Source: a virus | Virus record (IMG/VR): IMGVR_UViG_3300021197_001283 | Location: 1 to 27,622 of that record | Length of the DNA: 27,622 nucleotides | Direction: 5' to 3' (one strand) | In this document: positions 22,769 through 27,622 of the stretch, piece after piece | How the letters are laid out: each line of letters opens with the position of its first letter | Numbering within the stretch: position 1 is the stretch's first letter | Translations under genes and position numbers: made by a program | The notes under the pieces: generated by a model | The model's database searches: none | Told to the model about the DNA's origin: nothing | Seen by the model: the letters and a program-made list of their open reading frames with translations, nothing else

Positions 22769-24220
22769 TTAAGAATCCTCAAATTTGATTGTTTGAACAT
22801 TGTTTCTTAACACACTTACTTCTTCTGACAATTCTTTAACTGCTTCTATTAAAACGCCTACTAAGTTGCCATAAGCAACCGATAAATGCTTATCTTCTGT
22901 GTCATCTGTAACCACTACTTCGGGCATGACCTCTTGCATTTCTTGTGCAATAACACCTACAGAGCGTTTATCTTTTTTATCAAAGTATACGCCACGCATG
23001 GCTTTTACTTTATCTAATGCGCTATCAATCGTTTCAATATTTGATTTAAACCGCACGTCAGAGCTAACAGTAACTTCAGTAGTCGCAGTCAAAGTACCCG
23101 TTACATTAACTCCGCCTGTTACGGTGGCTAGTTTAGAAGCGTTGTCATAAAACAAGGTTACTGCGCCATTTACCGCAGCAGTCAAATAGTCTTCTCCACT
23201 GTCGCTTTCTAAAGTAAGAGCATCGCTTTGTATTAACAAAGAACCTGTATTGTTATCTATTATTGAATTTGTACCATTGTGGCTAAGTTGAAGATCACTT
23301 CCAGCTCCAAGTTTAATAATGTCGTTATCACCCATGTTAAGGTGCGTAGATAGAGTGGTTTCTCCAGATACACCTAAAGCTCCACTTACAGTTACCGTTG
23401 CGCCTGACATAACTATTGATCCATTAGAAGATATAGATATAGCATCCGTATCGCTTGCAGAGCCTATTGTTCCAGCATCGGCAATAAGTAACCCAGCACC
23501 AGAAGTAATAGCGCCGCCTGTGCCTAATGTTCCCGCAACGGTTACATTTGTAGTCCCTGTAGGAATTTCTATAACATCTGCGTCGGCATCGTTCTTAATG
23601 GTTACGTCGTTGGTTGAACCTTGCCCAGTAAGAATTAGTCCTTCTGCAGCGGTATAACCCATCGCTGCGTTATCACCTGCGCTTGTGTCACCTGTTGCCT
23701 CTACCGTAGACCCTGTTATAACTCCAGAGGCGGTTAAAGTGGCCGCTGTTACAGTTCCAGAGGCGGTTAAAGTAGCTGCGGTAGTTGTACCTGCTAAATC
23801 AACATCGGTTAGTAAGTCATAAACAATACCTGCCGAAGCACCGCCACCATCGGTAGCGATCATTTTTACTTGACCCGCAGAAACTGCAACATTAGCCCCG
23901 CTTGATCCTTGCGAAAAAGTAAGTGTATAACTGGTTGCGTTTTCTACTATCCAAACTTTAGATACCGTATTTGGTGCAAGCGTTACCGTACAAGCTTGAC
24001 CGCCACCTGTGCATTTTAAATAAAAACTTCTAGCCTCATCAGTAGAGCCGTCTGCTATAGTTATAGTGTGTGTTGAGGCATCTGCAATGGCTTCTGAGCC
24101 GTAACTAAAAGCTTCTGCTATTAGTTCTAGGTTAGTATTAGTGTTAGTTCCCCATGTACCAGACGCATCGCCTGTAGCCATTTCATTAAGTCTTAAATCA
24201 TTTACATATGTACTTGCCAT
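22769..24220 (-). CDS. Tail fibre with S74 chaperone domain (3)
   Basis: This 483-aa protein begins with an attachment motif of the form GDASGTWGTNTNTNLELI (about 17-34). The shaft carries T-L-T-A-S-G-V-I-T-G repeats and the shared GYTAAEGLILTGQGSTNDVT module (about 188-207). LIADAGTIGSASDTDAISIS is nearly the same as a segment of the 717-aa fibre, and GSDLQLSHNGTNSIIDNNTG follows. The C-terminal 99 residues are a Peptidase_S74 domain of a different subtype from fibres 1 and 2: VSSDVRFKSNIETIDSALDK with dyad Ser387/Lys392, VGVIAQEMQEVMPEVV, and a final helix (LIEAVKELSEEVSVLRNN). It is self-processing by analogy. It is the first fibre in transcription order. Confidence 0.92.
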   Translation of the reverse strand: MASTYVNDLRLNEMATGDASGTWGTNTNTNLELIAEAFSYGSEAIADASTHTITIADGSTDEARSFYLKCTGGGQACTVTLAPNTVSKVWIVENATSYTLTFSQGSSGANVAVSAGQVKMIATDGGGASAGIVYDLLTDVDLAGTTTAATLTASGTVTAATLTASGVITGSTVEATGDTSAGDNAAMGYTAAEGLILTGQGSTNDVTIKNDADADVIEIPTGTTNVTVAGTLGTGGAITSGAGLLIADAGTIGSASDTDAISISSNGSIVMSGATVTVSGALGVSGETTLSTHLNMGDNDIIKLGAGSDLQLSHNGTNSIIDNNTGSLLIQSDALTLESDSGEDYLTAAVNGAVTLFYDNASKLATVTGGVNVTGTLTATTEVTVSSDVRFKSNIETIDSALDKVKAMRGVYFDKKDKRSVGVIAQEMQEVMPEVVVTDDTEDKHLSVAYGNLVGVLIEAVKELSEEVSVLRNNVQTIKFEDS

Positions 24221-24232
24221 TTTCTTGTACCT

Positions 24233-24610
24233 TTACGCTGCTATGTTTGTCCAATCGGGGTCTTGGCTTGGTGAAATCTCACTAAAAGACGAGGATTGAC
24301 TTGGTGTAATTTGACTAAAAGACGAAGATTGGCTTGGAACAATTGGACTCCAAACTAGTACGCCTCCACTTAACCCGGTAGCTGCAACACCTGTAGCAAA
24401 CGCATTGGTTACGTTAGTTGTAGTGACAGCGCCTACGTTTCCTGTTGCTGTGCTACCTGTAACCGAAACACTTACACCTACGCCTTGCACTATTGCAGGA
24501 GCAGCGGAGTTTACTACAGCTGTAGCTATAGGAACCGCGCTTCGGTTCCAAGGACCAGAAGACCAAGATCCTCTATTCCAACCAGCTACATAGGCGTTTA
24601 CTCCGCTCAT
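24233..24610 (-). CDS. Small Trp/Gly-rich structural protein with C-terminal repeats
   Basis: This 125-aa protein starts directly after the previous stop (TAAATG). The N-terminus is Trp/Gly/Ser-rich (GWNRGSWSSGPWN). The middle is an Ala/Val/Thr beta stretch. The C-terminus has three 11-residue repeats (92-124): PSQSSSFSQIT, PSQSSSFSEIS, PSQDPDWTNIA. Proteins with G-W-x-x-G-x-W and PSQ-x-x-x-W repeats occur in many marine phages near the fibre genes. They are likely exposed virion parts. There is no signal peptide or TM segment. The role is unknown; position suggests a link between the neck proteins and the first fibre. Confidence 0.8.
   Translation of the reverse strand: MSGVNAYVAGWNRGSWSSGPWNRSAVPIATAVVNSAAPAIVQGVGVSVSVTGSTATGNVGAVTTTNVTNAFATGVAATGLSGGVLVWSPIVPSQSSSFSQITPSQSSSFSEISPSQDPDWTNIAA
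24239..24337 (-). repeat. 33-nt in-frame tandem repeat, three copies
   Basis: These copies code for the three 11-residue PSQ repeats at the end of the 125-aa protein. The first two are nearly the same in bases; the third has diverged (D-P-D-W in place of S-S-S-F). Confidence 0.75.
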
Positions 24611-25057
24611 TTAAGCAATCCGTATAATCGCGTTACTCGCATCCGCCGCAGGAAAAACAATTACAAAATCCCCGGAAGACGAAGATTTGTCTGCACCAAA
24701 GTCTAAAACAACCACAGTAGGGTTGGTAACACTAAGCGAGGTAGTATTTGGCGTACTGTTGTATATCAACGCTCCGCGAGCGTTAGATATAGTCGAAGAT
24801 CCCCAAGTGCTGTCTGCAAAATCCGTTAAAGCGGTTGTCCCAGATAAGGTTGGGTCCACTTTAGTTAACGTGTTTCCTCCAGCAGTGTATGCCGTTCCCG
24901 TAACTTCGTTACTTGTAGTATATGCTGTGGTAGCCGCTGTAAAAGACGCGCTATTTGTGTACATAGCTACTTTTACCGTGTCTCCTTTAAAATCGTGGCA
25001 GCCATACAAAAGTTCTTTTTTAAAGCTGCTGCACATAAAATTTCCGCTAAAAGCCAT
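24611..25057 (-). CDS. Conserved marine-phage structural protein
   Basis: This 148-aa protein has a strong ribosome-binding site (AAGGAG). The sequence starts MAFSGNFMCSSFKKELLYG, then HDFKGDTVKVAMYT, followed by Tyr/Thr-rich beta sequence (TAYTTSNEVTGTAYTAGG). It ends with VVVLDFGADKSSSSGDFVIV and a P-A-A-D-A-S-N-A-I-I-R-I-A tail. This is a familiar beta-rich protein next to the head-tail joining genes of many marine podoviruses and siphoviruses. It is likely a small virion protein (decoration or tail). No enzymatic motif is seen. Confidence 0.85.
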   Translation of the reverse strand: MAFSGNFMCSSFKKELLYGCHDFKGDTVKVAMYTNSASFTAATTAYTTSNEVTGTAYTAGGNTLTKVDPTLSGTTALTDFADSTWGSSTISNARGALIYNSTPNTTSLSVTNPTVVVLDFGADKSSSSGDFVIVFPAADASNAIIRIA

Positions 25058-25354
25058 TTAAAGTCTCCTTATCAATTCCGCTAATTCGGGTTGTGCGGCA
25101 TCTATTAACGCATTATAAACCGTTGTTCTATCACTCTTTATAGCCTCTTTCATGTAAAAAGTAACGGTTTTTATTAGTTCTTGTTTGTAGGCATGAGCTT
25201 GCGCTTTAACCATCGGATCTGCTTGGTCCGATACAGAAACTATGCGGTCAACGCACCGTTCTGCTATTTCTTCGGGCGTAAAACCCCGGTTATTGGTTGT
25301 TTGTACGTCTACTTTAAAAGTAGGTGGTAATTCCATGCTTAGTGCTTGTGTCAT
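25058..25354 (-). CDS. Small conserved helical virion protein
   Basis: This 98-aa protein starts at ATG 25354 with a 4-nt ATGA overlap. After a short beta start (PPTFKVDVQTTNNRG) it is almost all helix: GFTPEEIAERCVDRIVSVS, then PMVKAQAHAYKQELIKTV, and an ending in Q-P-E-L-A-E-L-I-R-R-L. The GFTPEEIAERC-x-D motif is very widely kept in marine phages. It lies between the adaptor-like gene and a structural gene, so a virion or assembly role is likely. No function is known to me. Confidence 0.85.
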   Translation of the reverse strand: MTQALSMELPPTFKVDVQTTNNRGFTPEEIAERCVDRIVSVSDQADPMVKAQAHAYKQELIKTVTFYMKEAIKSDRTTVYNALIDAAQPELAELIRRL

Positions 25355-25998
25355 TGTCTTTGCCTAATAACTTGACCTGTCCTGTAAATATCTTGAGGTT
25401 CTTTTGCTTCTCCAAACATTTTTAAAGCAATAACTGCTTCTGAAAAACGTTTATTGTACTCTGCTAAAATATCTGCTTCGCCTTTCATGTAGGTATACGC
25501 TTCTACTAAACACCCGTACAAAAGACAAAATTTAGCGTTTTCGCTTAACCACGTAGTTCCGCTATCTCCTGCGGCGGTTAAACTAGCGGGTCTAAAAAAA
25601 TAATGTAGTTCCGCTGCATAAGAAGAGTCTGGAGTAGGTGCAATGAGAAACGTGTCTACATCGTAGATTCCGTAATATTTAGGTGTTCCTGTAGTAGAAC
25701 TATTTGGGTTTACCGTCTGAATGAACGTTGCATCTTTGTAATCTAAAAATATTTTATTGCTGCTACTTGTAGCTGATAAAGAAAAAGGAGCTAAATAGTC
25801 TGTAGGAGCGGTTAAAAATTGATTAGAGGAGGTAAAAGTTCCGGAAACGTTCTTTTTAAACAAATCTAATTGAACTGTTTTTAAAATGCGTTCTTCTGTT
25901 AACTGTATAAAATCGTTTAAATGAGAAACAAACGAAGTTTCTTCGTTTTCTGTGTAATCTTGTATTGCCGTTTTTAAACCAGAATATGTAAAACTCAT
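25351..25998 (-). CDS. Putative phage adaptor / neck protein
   Basis: This 215-aa protein has ATGA overlaps at both ends. The N-terminus has helices (YSGLKTAIQDYTENEETSFV; HLNDFIQLTEERILKTVQLD). These are followed by strands (FLTAPTDYLAPFSLS; FLDYKDATFI) and a C-terminal helical part (LLYGCLVEAYTYMKGEADIL). This is the pattern of adaptor or tail-tubular-type connector proteins in marine podoviruses. It lies two genes after the gp4-like protein, and with it would build the neck. The family is assigned by layout and motif memory, without a search. Confidence 0.72.
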   Translation of the reverse strand: MSFTYSGLKTAIQDYTENEETSFVSHLNDFIQLTEERILKTVQLDLFKKNVSGTFTSSNQFLTAPTDYLAPFSLSATSSSNKIFLDYKDATFIQTVNPNSSTTGTPKYYGIYDVDTFLIAPTPDSSYAAELHYFFRPASLTAAGDSGTTWLSENAKFCLLYGCLVEAYTYMKGEADILAEYNKRFSEAVIALKMFGEAKEPQDIYRTGQVIRQRQ

Positions 25999-26300
25999 GA
26001 TGTGGTCACCGTAACTTGTCCTACTTTTCCAAAAGAAAGAACCGGAACAAAGTTTGCAATTTCAGGGATAGGTGTTAAAACATAAACGTTTAACGCTTCT
26101 GCTTTATCGGGTCGAGCGTTTCTAAGGGCTTCAGGGTCTATTACTTTTCGAGAAGGGTTTAGTTGAGGTTGTTTAGCTTCCCACTCATCGTGACCAACTA
26201 AAGAACCGTTCCACTCTTTCTTCATTTTATTCAAAGGGTAAGCAAACCCAGAACGATCTGAAATACCTAAAGCGTTTTTACCTGTAGCAAATTTAGACAT
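25995..26300 (-). CDS. Small conserved structural protein, unknown
   Basis: This 101-aa protein starts at ATG 26300, sharing TGATG with the gp4-like stop. The N-terminus is basic (SKFATGKNALGISDRSGFAY, P-L-N-K-M-K-K-E-W), with HDEWEAKQPQL in the middle and P-E-A-L-R-N-A-R-P. The last 20 residues form a strand (VLSFGKVGQVTVTTS). G-K-x-A-x-G-I-S-D-R-S-G-x-x-Y is a motif seen in small proteins between gp4-like and adaptor genes of marine phages. It is likely a head-tail joining or virion component. There is no TM segment or signal peptide. Confidence 0.82.
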   Translation of the reverse strand: MSKFATGKNALGISDRSGFAYPLNKMKKEWNGSLVGHDEWEAKQPQLNPSRKVIDPEALRNARPDKAEALNVYVLTPIPEIANFVPVLSFGKVGQVTVTTS

Positions 26301-27205
26301 CAGTTAAACCTAGTGTAACTTAAACTTGGAACTATATTAAAAGAAGCCCTGTCCCTATCTTCCGTAATAGCTCGTTGCATTTCTTCTTCGTAAAGAGTTT
26401 TTAAGACAGTAATTCGATCTGGAGCGCGTTTTATAGCTAAGTAATACGCTAATCCAGCCGCCAAACAAGGGTAAAACCTAAAAGGAACATCTAAATTGTC
26501 CGTAAAAGCATCTGAATCATCCATTCTAACCAAACGGTTAAAAACAAAAACATCTGTATTGTTTTCCGGGGCGGGCCATATTTTTAATGTAGGAGTTATC
26601 TGCCTATCTATAAAAAACTGAGACGGCCTTCCTGTGCTGGCTTTGTTAGGTATGTTTAAATACGAGTCTCTGCTCAAACGTTCTGCGGCAAAATCTGTGT
26701 CATCCCTTGTTACAACTAAAGATAGTATGTCTATAGTAGACCTAACGTTATCAAAACTAGGGACCGTAGAAACAGTAGAAGAAGTTGAACTTGTTCCTCC
26801 CGTTATTGTTTCAGATGCTACGAAAGTGCCTACAGGTATGGTAATAACCAACGTATTGGCTAAAAAATCAGGAGAAGCGGCTGGTAAAGACGTTATCGTA
26901 GCAGTTGCGCCGCTAGTTGCCCCCGTCACCGTTTCTCCTACAGTAAAACCGGAAGAAGAAGCCGCAATTAAAGTTAAGGTCCCGGCAGGATACTCTGTAA
27001 CGCCAGAAGCTGCCGTAATCGACGTTTGTTGGACCGTCCACTGGTTTAGCCCTCGGTTAGCCCATTCTGCTAACATTAAATTTAAAGAGCGTTTAGCTGT
27101 TTTTAAGTCGTTTCCCGTTCTTACTTCTAAACCGCATCTTTCAAAAGCTTCTTCAATGTAGTCGCTTACGTCTAACTCAAAGTTTGTAGAACCTGAAGTA
27201 GCCAT
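26300..27205 (-). CDS. P22 gp4-like head-tail adaptor with inserted beta module
   Basis: This 301-aa protein resembles P22 gp4, the ring below the portal. The N-terminal helices DVSDYIEEAFERCGLEVRTG and LKTAKRSLNLMLAEWANRGL with N-Q-W-T are typical of the family in marine phages. The C-terminal half also fits: RPSQFFIDRQITPTLKIWPA, then P-C-L-A-A-G-L-A-Y-Y-L-A and a helical end. Between them, residues about 78-149 form an extra Thr/Ser/Gly-rich beta module with two G-E-T-V-T-G/S-E-T-I-T-G units, making the protein longer than P22 gp4 (166 aa). The gene follows the 64-aa repeat protein with a 3-nt gap. Assignment is good; a role in closing the portal is taken from the family. Confidence 0.83.
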   Translation of the reverse strand: MATSGSTNFELDVSDYIEEAFERCGLEVRTGNDLKTAKRSLNLMLAEWANRGLNQWTVQQTSITAASGVTEYPAGTLTLIAASSSGFTVGETVTGATSGATATITSLPAASPDFLANTLVITIPVGTFVASETITGGTSSTSSTVSTVPSFDNVRSTIDILSLVVTRDDTDFAAERLSRDSYLNIPNKASTGRPSQFFIDRQITPTLKIWPAPENNTDVFVFNRLVRMDDSDAFTDNLDVPFRFYPCLAAGLAYYLAIKRAPDRITVLKTLYEEEMQRAITEDRDRASFNIVPSLSYTRFN

Positions 27206-27208
27206 AAT

Positions 27209-27403
27209 CTATCTCTTTTTAACGCCGCCACCGCCACGCATTCTACGAACGCCTGTCTTTTTAGTAATACCACCGCCACCACGCATTCTACGAACGCCTG
27301 TCTTTTTAGTAATACCACCGCCACCACGCATTCTACGAACGCCTGTCTTTTTAGTAATACCCATTGCTTGTCGCTTTCTTGGTGAAATCAAATTATCATC
27401 CAT
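27209..27403 (-). CDS. 64-aa cationic triple-repeat protein
   Basis: After MDDNLISPRKRQAMG the protein is three copies of ITKKTGVRRMRGGGG (residues 16-60) and then VKKR. It is highly basic (Lys and Arg, few acidic residues) and without hydrophobic parts. It is compatible with a flexible nucleic-acid-binding or virion-internal peptide, as with short RG/GG-rich proteins. Its ATG overlaps the end of the gene before it (ATGGATGA). The repeats are almost perfect in bases as well, which suggests recent expansion or strong selection on the sequence. Its place ahead of the gp4-like gene suggests a head or neck role. No family is recognised. It could also be a decayed gene kept by repeat slippage, though frame and context favour a real one. 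Confidence 0.75.
   Translation of the reverse strand: MDDNLISPRKRQAMGITKKTGVRRMRGGGGITKKTGVRRMRGGGGITKKTGVRRMRGGGGVKKR
27236..27361 (-). repeat. 45-bp tandem repeat, ~2.8 copies
   Basis: Units at 27236-27280 and 27281-27325 are identical, and the third copy (27326-27361) matches for 36 bases before diverging. The period is 45 bp, a multiple of three, so the frame of the 64-aa gene is kept. This is a likely site for slippage and length variation. Confidence 0.9.
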
Positions 27404-27622
27404 TTTTTAATCTCCCATACAGTTCTGTACGTTTTTTAAAAATTTCGTTTACGTTATAGTTACCAGTATACCTATCGTAGTATCCCATTCTAGTTAATTT
27501 TTGAGAAGCATCGTATAACTTCGTTAAACTCTGTATAAAAACCATAGAATAGGCTTCTTCTATGTTTGCTTCAAAATCTTCATCATCAATTAACTCGTTT
27601 GTTTCATCGTCAGGATGAAAAC
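27396..27622 (-). CDS. C-terminal end of an unknown acidic protein (partial, runs off right edge)
   Basis: The minus-strand frame is open from the window edge (first full codon 27620-27618) to TGA at 27396-27398, about 74 residues. It reads FHPDDETNELIDDEDFEANI, then an amphipathic helical part (EEAYSMVFIQSLTKLYDAS), and ends with FKKRTELYGRLKNG. Other frames are quickly closed. The stop overlaps the start of the 64-aa gene by 8 nt. It has no known motif. By place (before the gp4-like adaptor) it may be a head or portal-linked protein. Confidence 0.7.
   Translation of the reverse strand, partial: FHPDDETNELIDDEDFEANIEEAYSMVFIQSLTKLYDASQKLTRMGYYDRYTGNYNVNEIFKKRTELYGRLKNG

Noticed and set aside
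23319-23657. Plus-strand open frame of 112 codons opposite the 483-aa fibre
   Set aside because: Shadow of the fibre gene; similar shadow sequence appears opposite other fibres because the shared module is reused.
15825-24220. Diversity-generating retroelement acting on the fibre genes
   Set aside because: No reverse transcriptase and no template/variable repeat pair with adenine-specific changes seen; similarity is at S74 ends and shaft modules.
26634-27161. Long plus-strand open frame (175 codons) opposite the gp4-like gene
   Set aside because: It lies wholly antisense to a well-supported gene and its residue make-up mirrors that gene's codons; there is no ribosome-binding site or family match.
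27236-27361. Direct repeats considered as a CRISPR array
   Set aside because: Units follow each other without unique spacers, keep a 45-bp period and lie within a coding frame.

Overview
The window is a piece of a tailed-phage genome (Caudoviricetes), probably a short-tailed marine podovirus. All 30 genes I accept read on the minus strand. They are packed end to end, and most junctions are 1-4 nt overlaps of ATGA, TAATG or TGATG type. I see no host-like genes, tRNAs, integrase, CRISPR or insertion sequences. The gene set looks like that of HMO-2011-like and metagenomic marine podoviruses: P22 gp4-like and gp10-like tail accessory proteins, a stack of tail-fibre genes, then large virion (probably DNA-ejection) proteins. 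That comparison is from memory of the families and was not searched.

In transcription order (right to left): (1) 27.6-24.2 kb, head-tail joining and small virion proteins: an unknown partial gene, a 64-aa cationic triple-repeat protein, a P22 gp4-like adaptor, and five small structural genes. (2) 24.2-15.5 kb, an adhesion module: four fibre genes, three of them ending in self-cleaving S74 (endosialidase-type) chaperone domains, a short adhesin-like protein, a 53-aa gene (18394-18555), and small accessory genes. (3) 15.5-12.9 kb, a small TM protein, a P22 gp10-like tail hub protein and a 99-aa partner. (4) A 75-nt gap at 12810-12884, the largest in the window, carrying a possible sigma70-type promoter and a dyad. 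(5) 12.8-2.8 kb, five large proteins in the position where podoviruses keep ejection proteins. (6) 2.8 kb to the left edge, an envelope-targeted cassette: a two-TM holin-like protein, two single-TM proteins that look like paralogues, a small charged protein, then csgF, csgG and a truncated secreted protein with curlin-like repeats.

Block 6 is the most interesting part. CsgG is the outer-membrane nonameric pore of the bacterial curli (type VIII) secretion system, and CsgF is its extracellular partner, whose N-terminus sits in the pore. Here both are phage genes in one translationally coupled run with a curlin-like candidate substrate (start at 541, running off the window). CsgG/CsgF homologues have, as I recall, been noted in some marine phages; a co-encoded curlin-like subunit is the part I have not seen described. 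It suggests a phage-encoded surface-amyloid or pore system made late in infection. Possible roles are surface remodelling, superinfection exclusion, virion or host aggregation, or lysis. No endolysin is recognisable in the window.

Limits: functions rest on motif recognition by eye. The large virion proteins are assigned by position and general character only.
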